Shown one piece after another: positions 17,522 to 26,200 of a stretch of 64,000 bases of DNA. The notes beneath the pieces are model-generated. The model was given only the letters and a program-made list of their open reading frames with translations. It was not told where the DNA came from and searched no databases. A program made the position numbers and the translations under genes. Each line of letters begins with the position of its first letter. Position 1 is the first letter of the stretch. Source of the stretch: Flavobacterium undicola (lineage in GTDB: Bacteria > Bacteroidota > Bacteroidia > Flavobacteriales > Flavobacteriaceae); contig NZ_JAAAPM020000022.1 of assembly GCF_009909155.2 (NCBI RefSeq), forward strand, positions 1 through 64,000, read 5' to 3'.

Positions 17522-18358
17522 CTAATTTATTTTCAGTTTTTGCCCCACAAAAAGGGTGCTATCTGATAGTTTATTTCTTTGTTTTAAATCGTCTACTAAC
17601 ACATTATATTTCTTCGAAATAGAATACAAAGTATCTCCTTTTTGAACTTCATAAAAAGTATCGCTTCTGGAATCTCTGGCAACAATTCTTCTGTTTTGAT
17701 TCTCAACAGGCACATAATTCGTCCCTAAAACCTGGGCATCATATTGCCCCAAATTATAGCGTTCGATATACGAAATTAATTTATCCGGATATTGAGAATC
17801 GGTGGCATAACCTGCTTTTCTTAAGCCTTTAGCCCAAGCCCGATAATCGTCTTTATCCAATTCGAACAAACTGGCATATCTGCCCTTACCCGTTAAAAAC
17901 AAAGCGTGATCTCTATATGATTCAGATACTTTATTGTATTTTCTAAAACATTCCTGACTGCTATCATCATCATGATTTACAGTATCTCCTGTCCAATCTG
18001 CATGGCATTTAATACCAAAATGATTGTTAGCACTCACCGCTAAATCGCCTCTTCCTGCTCCCGATTCTAAAATCCCCTGAGCTAAAATAATACTCGCTGG
18101 AATTCCATACGCCTTCATATTATTCATTGCAATATCTTTATATTGCAATACATAATTGTTAACGACATCATTGGTAACCACCGTTCTTGAAGTCGATTGT
18201 ATCACTTCATTTTGGCTTTTACTAGTCTTATTTTGTTTTGTTTTTTGGGAATAGGTATTTTTAGTAGCTCCTTTTTTAGTTGTTACAATTGGAGATTTTG
18301 TAGCATGACAACTAATAAGAGTTAAGGCAATAAATAAAAGTAAGCTTTTCTTAAACAT
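17522..18358 (-). CDS. lipoprotein peptidoglycan hydrolase: glucosaminidase domain plus LysM
   Basis: A 278-aa protein with a lipoprotein signal (LTLISCHA, lipid-modified Cys at about residue 17). A Ser/Lys/Thr/Asn linker runs to about residue 60. The glucosaminidase (FlgJ/AcmA-like) domain follows with ILAQGILESGAGRG (about residues 90-103), NNHFGIKC and FRKYNKVSESYRDHA. A LysM domain ends the protein: YEVQKGDTLYSISKKYNVLV (about 233-252). It should cleave peptidoglycan glycan strands at the cell envelope. Its first 8 bp overlap the end of the deaminase-like gene, so they are co-transcribed. Confidence 0.92.
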   Translation of the reverse strand: MFKKSLLLFIALTLISCHATKSPIVTTKKGATKNTYSQKTKQNKTSKSQNEVIQSTSRTVVTNDVVNNYVLQYKDIAMNNMKAYGIPASIILAQGILESGAGRGDLAVSANNHFGIKCHADWTGDTVNHDDDSSQECFRKYNKVSESYRDHALFLTGKGRYASLFELDKDDYRAWAKGLRKAGYATDSQYPDKLISYIERYNLGQYDAQVLGTNYVPVENQNRRIVARDSRSDTFYEVQKGDTLYSISKKYNVLVDDLKQRNKLSDSTLFVGQKLKIN

Positions 18359-19265
18359 TGATAGCTATTGTTGGTAATTGTTTGCTTTTTAATTTCACAT
18401 TCATTCCTCGAATTCCCTGAAGGCCTCCAGTATGAATGAGTAAAATATCAGAATGAGCCGGAAAATAATTCTTTTGTATCAAATCTATAACGCCAAAAAC
18501 CATCTTTCCAGTATAAATAGGATCTAACGGAATTTGATTATCACTATAAAACGTATTGATAAAACCTATCAAATCTTCATTTACCTTGCCATATCCTCCA
18601 AAATGATAATCCGTTATTAACTCCCAATTTTCATTTTGCACAAAAATACGGATTTCATCTTGTAAAAAATCGCCTTTTAAAGCTGGAAATCCTAAAACTT
18701 TTTGATGCGGTAACGCACTATTAATAATTCCCGAAATGGTTCCGCCTGTTCCTACTGCACAACAAATATAATCAAACTCGCGGTCTTCCTCTGTTAAAAT
18801 CTCCTCACAACCTTTTATGGCCAATGCATTCGTTCCGCCTTCGGGAATCAGGAAAAAATCGCCGAACTTCAATTTCAACTCCTCTAAAAAGGAAGGTTCA
18901 CTTTTTGACCGATAAGCTTCACGGGAAACAAATTCAAATTGCATTCCGCATTCCTGAGCAAACTGCAGGGTGGGATTTGCTACAATTTTATCTTTCAATT
19001 CATCGCCACGGATAATCCCGATAGATTGAAAACCATTTTCTTTTGCTGCAAAAGCAACAGCCGCAATATGATTCGAAAAAGCGCCTCCAAAAGTGAGCAG
19101 CGTTTTTTTATTTTCCGCTTTCGCCTGAAGCAAATTGTACTTTAACTTTCGAAACTTATTTCCCGAAACCACTGGATGAATTAAATCTTCCCTTTTGATG
19201 GTAAGCGAAATAAAATTAGGAAATTGGATATGTAACTTCTGATTCAAGACAACTATTTTTAGCAA
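18351..19265 (-). CDS. PLP enzyme, ACC deaminase / D-cysteine desulfhydrase-like
   Basis: A 304-aa fold-type II PLP enzyme. SGNKFRKLKYNLLQAK (about residues 34-49) contains the Schiff-base lysine, and TFGGAFSNHIAA holds the adjacent substrate-binding Ser/Asn. AVGTGGTISGI binds the PLP phosphate. Members hydrolyse 1-aminocyclopropane-1-carboxylate or degrade D-cysteine to pyruvate, H2S and ammonia; D-cysteine desulfhydrase-like activity is the safer expectation in this phylum. It overlaps the hydrolase gene by 8 bp. Specificity cannot be read from the motifs alone. Confidence 0.88.
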   Translation of the reverse strand: MLKIVVLNQKLHIQFPNFISLTIKREDLIHPVVSGNKFRKLKYNLLQAKAENKKTLLTFGGAFSNHIAAVAFAAKENGFQSIGIIRGDELKDKIVANPTLQFAQECGMQFEFVSREAYRSKSEPSFLEELKLKFGDFFLIPEGGTNALAIKGCEEILTEEDREFDYICCAVGTGGTISGIINSALPHQKVLGFPALKGDFLQDEIRIFVQNENWELITDYHFGGYGKVNEDLIGFINTFYSDNQIPLDPIYTGKMVFGVIDLIQKNYFPAHSDILLIHTGGLQGIRGMNVKLKSKQLPTIAINV

Positions 19266-19339
19266 AGGTAAAACTTATACCGATATAAATAAGGGAACAC
19301 CGATGAAACTGATTTGAGCAGATTTCTTTTCGATAAAAA

Positions 19340-19389
19340 AACTTTGTGTCCCGAATAGCTATCGGGATTGCGCTAAAACTTTATTTCGA
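19340..19389. repeat. intergenic repeat remnant with CCCGA(A)TAGCTATCGGG hairpin
   Basis: AACTTTGTGTC (from about 19340) is followed by CCCGA-A-TAGCTA-TCGGG (19350-19366), a near-perfect palindrome with one extra base, and then GCGCTAAAACTTT. The outer words echo the GGCGCTAAGGCACAAAGTT element at 33334-33363 on the opposite strand, as if the palindrome had inserted into a copy of it. Non-coding. Confidence 0.45.
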
Positions 19390-19719
19390 TCAAAATAAAT
19401 ACTTACAAAAACTAAAAAAGGGTCTCTTTTTAAGATAATCTAAATTAGATTCATTCGTATAAGCCTCTCTTTCAAACGAAATGTTTCGATAGGCATGATT
19501 TTTGTTGCTGTATTGCAATAAGCGAACTAGATATTCCAGAAAATACCAAATAAAAAAAGGTAGTATTAATAGTTCTAATTGTTGTCGTAAATGAATGCGT
19601 TCGTGATTGATAAGAACAGGGTTTTCTTTATCAATCCGATATTTTAAAAACACAAAGGGATAAGCCGTCAATCCGCGGAAACCTTTTGGTATTAAATACT
19701 TGTTAACAACAAAAAACAT
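19390..19719 (-). CDS. small protein with an HExxH motif, possible membrane-associated metallopeptidase relative
   Basis: A 109-aa protein. NHERIHLRQQLELL includes H39-E40-R-I-H43, a zinc-metallopeptidase HExxH motif, followed by a hydrophobic helix (about 50-68) and then ISFEREAY near residue 85, where a third ligand glutamate could lie. This resembles a stripped-down M48/M56-type core. Proteins of this kind appear to be conserved in Bacteroidota, but I do not know a characterised one. It stands alone between the deaminase-like gene and a divergent DUF5522 gene. Proteolytic function is inference. Confidence 0.65.
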   Translation of the reverse strand: MFFVVNKYLIPKGFRGLTAYPFVFLKYRIDKENPVLINHERIHLRQQLELLILPFFIWYFLEYLVRLLQYSNKNHAYRNISFEREAYTNESNLDYLKKRPFFSFCKYLF

Positions 19720-19734
19720 TGGTTTTTAAATTTA

Positions 19735-19742
19735 TAAATTTG
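19735..19742 (+). promoter_or_regulatory. promoter -7 element for the DUF5522 gene
   Basis: TAAATTTG matches the Bacteroidota TAnnTTTG consensus, 53 bp before the start codon of the small Cys-rich gene. No clear -33 TTTG is seen. Confidence 0.5.
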
Positions 19743-19786
19743 TAAAGATTGACTATTGTTGTTGGAATTGCAAAGGCAAAAAATAA

Positions 19787-19978
<192 letters not shown>

Positions 19979-20070
19979 AAACAATTCAATGTAAATCTTT
20001 CTCTTTCGTTTATCGTATATAAAACAGAACCCATTTTTATTTATATATTTAGTAATCAAATAATTGAATC

Positions 20071-20610
20071 ATGAAAACAATCAAAATAGTACCGCTATTA
20101 TTTCTTTTTCTATTGAGTGCCTGTAGCTCGATAAGAGTTAACTCGGATTACGATAGTCGTGTTGATTTTAGTCAATACAAAACCTATGCTTTCCACAAAA
20201 AGGGAATTGACCGAGTTGCTTTATCTGAATTAGACAAAAAAAGAATTCTACGCGCTATCGATAATGAATTGACTAACAAAGGAATGAGCAAAAGCGACAA
20301 TCCTGATTTACTGGTAAATATCTTCACCAAAGAAAGAGAACAAATTGACGTAAACCAATTCAATATGGGTTGGGGATACGGTTGGGGATGGGGATGGAAT
20401 CCTTATTTCTGGGGCGGTAACAGCTACGTTACTTCATCAACACAAGGAACACTTTATATCGATTTAATCGATGCTAAGAAAAAAGAGTTAATTTGGGAAG
20501 GTGAAGGAATGGGAATTCTAACCGAAAACAGAAAAGAGAAAGAAAAACAAATCAATGAGTTTGTTACTAAAATCCTGGCACAATTCCCTCCTACTGAAAC
20601 AAAAAAATAA
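20071..20610 (+). CDS. DUF4136 lipoprotein
   Basis: A 179-aa protein with a lipoprotein signal (LFLFLLSACSS, Cys at about residue 18). The domain begins with VNSDYDSRVDFSQYKTYAFH, the usual DUF4136 opening. A Gly/Trp/Tyr-rich loop (GWGYGWGWGW, about residues 100-109) and GTLYIDLIDAKKKELIWEG follow, also typical. It is probably anchored in the outer membrane facing the periplasm. Function unknown. The next promoter, for the ilvA leader, begins within 30 bp of its stop. Confidence 0.88.
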   Translation: MKTIKIVPLLFLFLLSACSSIRVNSDYDSRVDFSQYKTYAFHKKGIDRVALSELDKKRILRAIDNELTNKGMSKSDNPDLLVNIFTKEREQIDVNQFNMGWGYGWGWGWNPYFWGGNSYVTSSTQGTLYIDLIDAKKKELIWEGEGMGILTENRKEKEKQINEFVTKILAQFPPTETKK

Positions 20611-20637
20611 ATCTTTTATCCATAACTAAAGAATCTG

Positions 20638-20645
20638 TATATTTG
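20638..20645 (+). promoter_or_regulatory. promoter -7 element of the ilvA leader
   Basis: TATATTTG matches TAnnTTTG exactly. Transcription would start near 20651, twelve or so bases before the leader peptide ATG. Confidence 0.7.
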
Positions 20646-20662
20646 TAATACAATCATAAAAG

Positions 20663-20713
20663 ATGAACAACACTATTATCATACGTATCGCAATTAACAT
20701 TATTATTCAATAA
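20663..20713 (+). CDS. isoleucine-rich attenuation leader peptide for ilvA
   Basis: A 16-codon ORF reading MNNTIIIRIAINIIIQ, with eight isoleucines, placed between the promoter and the ilvA terminator hairpin. The Ile density is the hallmark of an amino-acid attenuation leader: when charged tRNA-Ile is scarce, the ribosome stalls on this run. The stretch AACACT inside it (20669-20674) can pair with AGTGTT (20723-20728), providing the 1:2 structure of a classic attenuator. Confidence 0.85.
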   Translation: MNNTIIIRIAINIIIQ

Positions 20714-20720
20714 TAATGAC

Positions 20721-20786
20721 GGAGTGTTATGTAAATAAGTAATCAAGATACCATTTATCAAACCTCCCACAACGGGAGGTTTTTTT
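20721..20786 (+). terminator. ilvA transcription attenuator (antiterminator plus terminator)
   Basis: The terminator is AACCTCCC (20761-20768) paired with GGGAGGTT (20774-20781) over an ACAAC loop, followed by T's. The competing antiterminator is GGAG-T-GTT (20721-20728) paired with AACCTCC (20761-20767), with one bulged T. AGTGTT within the same segment can instead pair with AACACT in the leader ORF. Stalling at the isoleucine codons would free 20721-20728 to block the terminator and allow ilvA transcription. This is read from base pairing, not measured. Confidence 0.85.
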
Positions 20787-20798
20787 ATACCTATAAAC

Positions 20799-22043
20799 AT
20801 GAATCTATTTAGCCAAATACAAGAAGCCAAGAAACAATTGCAAGATGTGGTTATGGCAACACCTTTGTCGGAAAACTTAAATTTATCTAATGAATTTGCT
20901 GCCCGAATTCTGTTAAAAAGAGAAGATTTACAAACCGTACGCTCTTATAAAATTAGAGGTGCTTATAACAAAATCAGTACGCTAAGTGCCGAAGAACAAG
21001 AGCAGGGTGTAATCTGTGCCAGTGCTGGAAATCATGCACAAGGTGTAGCTTATTCTTGTAAATTGCTTCAAATAAAAGGCAAAATATACATGCCAAAGAC
21101 CACTCCGAAACAAAAGGTAAAACAAGTCAATCTTTTTGGAGGTTCCTTTGTCGAAATTGTGCTTACAGGAGACACTTTTGACGATGCCTATGCAGCTGCA
21201 ATGGCTGATGCAACTAAGAACAAAATGGCTTTCATTCATCCTTTTGATGATCTAAAAGTTATTGCCGGTCAGGGAACTGTAGGTCTCGAAATTCTGGAAA
21301 GCTATAAAAAACCTATTGATTATGTATTTGTTCCCATCGGTGGTGGTGGACTGGCTTCTGGACTTTCGGAAGTTTTCAAACATTTAAGTCCCGATACTAA
21401 AATCATTGGAGTAGAACCAGAAGGCGCTTCTTCAATGAAAACCTCTATTGACAATGGAAAAGTCACCATTTTAGAAAACATAGATAAATTTGTAGACGGA
21501 GCTGCCGTAAAACAAGTTGGAAAAATAACTTTTGACATTTGTAAAAAAAACCTAAGCGATATTATCCTTGTTCCTGAAGGTAAAGTGTGCACGACCATTT
21601 TGCGCTTGTACAATGAAGAAGCCATGGTGGTGGAACCTGCAGGCGCATTAACTATTTCGGCACTGGATTTATATAAAGAAAAAATAAAAGGAAAAACCGT
21701 TGTTTGCATTGTTAGCGGAAGTAATAATGATATTGAACGCACCGCCGAAATAAAAGAACGTTCTTTACTCTACGAAGGATTGATGCATTACTTTATGATT
21801 CAATTTCCGCAGCGTCCCGGTTCTTTAAAAGAATTTGTAAATGATATTTTAGGCCCTGATGACGACATTACGTATTTTCAGTTTACCAAAAAAAACAGCC
21901 GCGAAGTGGGTCCCGCCGTTGTAGGCCTTGAACTCAAAAACAAAAACGACATTATTGCCATAAAAACCAAAATGGAAAACAAAGGATTTGAGTACAAATA
22001 CCTGAACGAAAAACAAGATTTATTCAATCAGCTTATAGGTTAA
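20799..22043 (+). CDS. ilvA: threonine ammonia-lyase (threonine deaminase)
   Basis: A 414-aa fold-type II PLP enzyme that deaminates threonine to 2-oxobutanoate, the first step to isoleucine. KREDLQTVRSYKIRGAYN (about residues 37-54) contains the PLP lysine, ASAGNHAQG the substrate loop and VPIGGGGLASG the phosphate loop. A single short C-terminal ACT-like domain starts near MIQFPQRPGSLKEFV (about 330), so this is the one-regulatory-domain form. The isoleucine-rich leader and attenuator just upstream fit feedback on expression by isoleucine supply. No other ilv gene is in the window. Confidence 0.97.
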   Translation: MNLFSQIQEAKKQLQDVVMATPLSENLNLSNEFAARILLKREDLQTVRSYKIRGAYNKISTLSAEEQEQGVICASAGNHAQGVAYSCKLLQIKGKIYMPKTTPKQKVKQVNLFGGSFVEIVLTGDTFDDAYAAAMADATKNKMAFIHPFDDLKVIAGQGTVGLEILESYKKPIDYVFVPIGGGGLASGLSEVFKHLSPDTKIIGVEPEGASSMKTSIDNGKVTILENIDKFVDGAAVKQVGKITFDICKKNLSDIILVPEGKVCTTILRLYNEEAMVVEPAGALTISALDLYKEKIKGKTVVCIVSGSNNDIERTAEIKERSLLYEGLMHYFMIQFPQRPGSLKEFVNDILGPDDDITYFQFTKKNSREVGPAVVGLELKNKNDIIAIKTKMENKGFEYKYLNEKQDLFNQLIG

Positions 22044-22061
22044 AACGCTATCGCATTTCTT

Positions 22062-22069
22062 TATCTTTG
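22062..22069 (+). promoter_or_regulatory. promoter -7 element of the truncated haemoglobin gene
   Basis: TATCTTTG matches TAnnTTTG. A possible TTG start at 22067 lies inside it, which argues for the ATG at 22091 as the true start. Confidence 0.6.
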
Positions 22070-22090
22070 CAATCCATTATCCCTAAAAAC

Positions 22091-22489
22091 ATGAGTCCTT
22101 TAAACGACATTAAAAATCTTGACGATATCAAATTATTGGTAGATACTTTCTATGCCAAAGTGCAACAAGACGACTTAATTGGCCCTATTTTTAATGAGAA
22201 AATAGGCAATCAATGGCCAGCACATTTAGAAAGAATGTACCGTTTTTGGCAGACTATTTTATTAGAAGAACATACTTATTCAGGCAGTCCATTTCCTCCG
22301 CACAAACATTTGCCAGTAGCAAAAGAACATTTCAATCGTTGGATGGAAATTTTTACCGAAACTATTAATACTTTATTCGAAGGAACTCTTGCTGAAGAAG
22401 CCAAACTCAGAGCCAAAAATATGGCCGAGATGTTCTTTTATAAAATTGAGTATTTCAGAAACGGAGGACGAAATTTTTTCGAGAATTAG
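22091..22489 (+). CDS. group III truncated haemoglobin
   Basis: About 132 aa from ATG 22091. The short globin fold is recognisable: LVDTFYAKVQQDDLIGPIF (helix A/B), HLERMYRFWQTIL (helix E region), GSPFPPHKHLPVAKEHFNRW with the proximal-histidine region, and NMAEMFFYKIEYFRN at the end. Group III proteins bind O2, NO or sulfide at a b-haem; the physiological role is often unclear. With Ric, an NnrS-like protein and nitrate reductase nearby, an NO-related role is reasonable but not shown. It has its own promoter after ilvA. Confidence 0.9.
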   Translation: MSPLNDIKNLDDIKLLVDTFYAKVQQDDLIGPIFNEKIGNQWPAHLERMYRFWQTILLEEHTYSGSPFPPHKHLPVAKEHFNRWMEIFTETINTLFEGTLAEEAKLRAKNMAEMFFYKIEYFRNGGRNFFEN

Positions 22490-22528
22490 ACGTTTTGTTT
22501 TCAAAAAAAACATCTGGAATCTTATTTT

Positions 22529-23266
22529 TTAATTCACTACAACTTTAGTATAATCAAACATCAAATGGTAAATTGAAAACTGTTGTCTATTATAATTACG
22601 ATTATGAACAGACAAATAACTTGCATCAAACCCTTCCTTAAAAACTTTTGGTTTTAAATCTTGTATCGTGATAATTTCAGAATTACTAGACAAATTTGTA
22701 TTAATTCCTGATTTAACTGATAAATGAGTATAACTGGGATTTATTATATATGCAATTTGTCCTTCAAAATTTAATCTAGGAGTATTAAAAGATCTATTAC
22801 ACATTTTCTTAATATCAGAAACGTATTCACTATATCCATTTTCAACAATTTTACATTCAATAGCTAAATGAATCTGTTGTTGATTACCGCTTTTACTCCA
22901 AATATCACTCAATCCTGTCTCTTGGACTTTTATGTCTATGAAATCATCTTTTATGACACCATTTTCAGTATAGGATTGTTTTGCCTCATTATTAAAATAT
23001 AAATCTATATTGGGCTGTTTAGAAATATTCCTTTTATAATAATTAAGATTATCCAAAATCCCTAAATAGTCATCAACAAATTTTTCACTTAAACCTTCTT
23101 CAAGATTATACCTTGTTTTATTTTCGTTAAGAAAAATATCCTTCCGATATGTTTTAGCTTCATTAATCATTTTTTGGTAACAATACACAATATATTGTAT
23201 AACCATTTCCACTCTTTTTTGAGTCAATTGTTCAGAATTTGATTTGAAGTTAGAAGCATTAAGCAT
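22529..23266 (-). CDS. PD-(D/E)XK nuclease-like partner of the adenine methylase
   Basis: A 245-aa protein of no family I can name. The centre shows a pattern seen in PD-(D/E)XK nucleases: D107/D108/D111 in KDDFIDIKV, then HLAIECKI with E137-C-K139, the E-x-K of the active site. The N-terminal 70 residues are helical, with LEEGLSEKFVDDYL. Its start overlaps the end of the methylase gene by 8 bp, so it is translated with it. I infer a restriction nuclease or a DNA-binding accessory of the system. The region is noticeably more AT-rich than the neighbouring housekeeping genes, as usual for acquired defence genes. Confidence 0.7.
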   Translation of the reverse strand: MLNASNFKSNSEQLTQKRVEMVIQYIVYCYQKMINEAKTYRKDIFLNENKTRYNLEEGLSEKFVDDYLGILDNLNYYKRNISKQPNIDLYFNNEAKQSYTENGVIKDDFIDIKVQETGLSDIWSKSGNQQQIHLAIECKIVENGYSEYVSDIKKMCNRSFNTPRLNFEGQIAYIINPSYTHLSVKSGINTNLSSNSEIITIQDLKPKVFKEGFDASYLSVHNRNYNRQQFSIYHLMFDYTKVVVN

Positions 23267-26200
23267 GAAAATCAGAATTTAATCGTTCTAACTCTGCTTT
23301 TTGTATGGCTTCTTTAAATTCGGCTACATCATACCAAGCCATGGCTCTATGCCAACATTTGTATTCATTGGGTTTAATTATATAAAATGAATCTTTTTCA
23401 AATCCTTTTATATCTTTTTGAATAAATAAATTATTCTCAGAATCATTTGCATTAGTAATTTGAGAAATACTTAGTGAATTGGCCAAATTATTTAAAACTT
23501 GTTTCTCATCTTTCTTATCTGAGTAAACAATTTTTTTAGAAGGCTTTTCACTTAAGAAAACAAAATTCATAGCTATGAAATAATCCAAAGAATAAATTTC
23601 TATTTGAATAAATTCATCATCGTAAATTTTTTCAAATTCTTCAATATAAACATCAGCATAACTTCTTAAAACTTTTTCTCTATTCCTATGGTCGTCATTG
23701 TTAAAATCTGAAACTAACCTCTGTTTACTTTCTTGGAATTGATAACGAGAAACGTTTAACACATAATCAATCAAATCTTTCTCATAACCAGTAATTTGAT
23801 ATATTTCTTCTACAATTGAATTTATTTCATCTAATATTTCTTTACTTGGCTCGCCTTGGAAAACACTATTTGGATGTTCTTTATAGAATTCTTTATATGG
23901 TTTTAATAGATTTTCAACTAACGAAATCATTCTATCTTTTTGAATTTCATTTGGCTCTATAAATGGAAATGAAAGGTATTCATCATCTAATCGAATTTGA
24001 GGTCTTGTTGATGTACCCCAAGAACCTGAAATTAGATAAATATAATAAGTATAGATATCTGACAATAAATAAGAAAATAAACTTTTTATTAACTCTCTAT
24101 TTTCAGAGCAAATACCCCAAATACCATTCTTATAAGCACAATTTTCTTCAATATACGAAACAGCTAATTTACTTTCATCTTTTGCCTGTTCTTTAATTAA
24201 AATTTTACTCCCAAAAAAAAGTTCTTTAATTCTTCCACTTTCATAATAAACGTCTTGAGCTTTTAAAATTAAATTATTGTCATTAATATTTGTAGTTATT
24301 AAATTAATATCACCATTCTCAATTAAAGGTAATCCAATTAAAAAATCTGCAAAATCATTCCCTTTATTTGATTTAATGCCAGCTCCTTTAAAAATTTCAC
24401 TTCCATCGAATAAATTAATTATTTTATTTTTACTTTTTTCTAACTTTTTTAAAAGCAAGTAATCCAAAGTGTTTCCATATAATGCTACTTTAAACATCCA
24501 ATGGTTTTCAATAAAATGCTTTTGGAGGATTTTTTTATAATCAAACTTCTCAATTACAAGTGCTTTGGTAAATTTATTAAAAAACTTATTTGCTTTTATT
24601 GATTTAAAATGAATTGGATTATTCTCTGAATATTCTTTATCAAATTGTTTAAACTGAATATTTAATGCTGGACTTATTATTTTTTGGTTCTTATATAAAA
24701 TATTTCCGTTCTTGTCTAAAATCAAATTCTTATTTCTGTCTTTTCTAGGAACACGTTTTTCGCCATCAAAAACTAATCTTCTTACGGCTGATAAATCCAG
24801 AATTGATTGAATTGAATTATTTTTAAAGAAATTACTTTTCACATATCGAATAGTATCTGATACATTATAAAAAATAGTGCTTGTAACAATTAATGAACAA
24901 ACCGTATCTTTTGTCATAAAATCATTAGCTCGCATCAAATAGGACAAAGCAATTTCTTTTTCTCCTTTTTCCTGTTTTAAGTAAATATTATTTTCATTTA
25001 ACCATCCAATGTGATAATCTGATTTATCTCTTTTCCAAGGTGGATTACCTAGTATAAAATTCATTTTTTGTGATTTAATCACTTCTAAACTTGACGAAAA
25101 TATTTCAAGCTCTTTTTTTGCAACTTCAGAATCATTTTCTTTTACTTCTCTAACAAAAAAATTGCTCTTAAAAAAATTCTTATCTTTTAAATTAGGAAAT
25201 TTATAAATATCAATATTGCCAGGTTCTTGGTAATCTAATAAAGCTACATAAATAGAAAAACAAGCCACATTTATAGCTTCCTCATTAATGTCAATTCCAA
25301 AAAGATTTTTTTCGGCAATTGTTCTAATTTTAGTCCCAAAAGTTAGATTATCATCATTTGGATTCAGTTCTTTTTCTCGTTCAATCATTCTTCTTAGCCC
25401 TTGCACTAAGAAAATCCCAGAACCCATTGCAGGATCAAAAATTTTACATTCACTGATTGATTTATTTTCTTCAAAAAATTTATCAACTGTTTCGGTTAAA
25501 ATATAGTCAACTAAAAAAGGTGGCGTATAGACCGCAGATGTAGCATTTTTAGTTTCTTCATCTAAAAGTGTCTCATATATTCCACTAATCAATTCTACAG
25601 GAATGATTCCAAAATCAAACACATCATATTGAAAATCAAAATCAGAAAATAAATTTATCTTATCTTCAGTACTAACTCCGTCAGGGTTAAAAAGCTTAGA
25701 TAATAGATTCGCTTGATTTAAACTTAATTCAATATTTGAGTCCTTAAATAAGACCCCATTGAATCTTTTGTTTAAATAATCAAAAAAAACAACTAATTGT
25801 TTTGGATTCGCAATTAACTCACTTAACGATCTTCTTCTTTGAATTATATCCTCTTCATTTCCAACAATAAATGAAGTGTCAATTTTTATTTTTCTATCAA
25901 TAAGATATCGAATGAAAATCAATCTTAAAACAAGTATTTTAGCCAGACTTTCCTCTAAACCAAAATCATTCTTTAGAATAAGAATGGTCTGTTTTATGTT
26001 TTCAAAAAGCTGTTGATTTACCCTCTTTTTGAGTACTGTTTTTTTATGCTTTTCATAGAACCATTCAAACGCTTCCCCGCTTTGTAAATTCCAAAAAGAA
26101 AATCTTTTATTTCTTTCTTTTTCAGATAATTCAATTTCTTCTAAACCTTTATGTTTTTCAAAGTTTAAAGCATTATAAACTTTAACCTCGGTATCATTTA

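Noticed and set aside
19350..19366. End of an insertion sequence
   Set aside because: No transposase, no target duplication and no partner end nearby; more like a short dispersed palindrome.
20638..20798. T-box or metabolite riboswitch before ilvA
   Set aside because: No T-box core was seen, and the Ile-rich leader ORF with alternative helices explains the region fully.
22067..22090. TTG start for the truncated haemoglobin
   Set aside because: It falls within the TATCTTTG promoter element; the ATG at 22091 fits the globin length.
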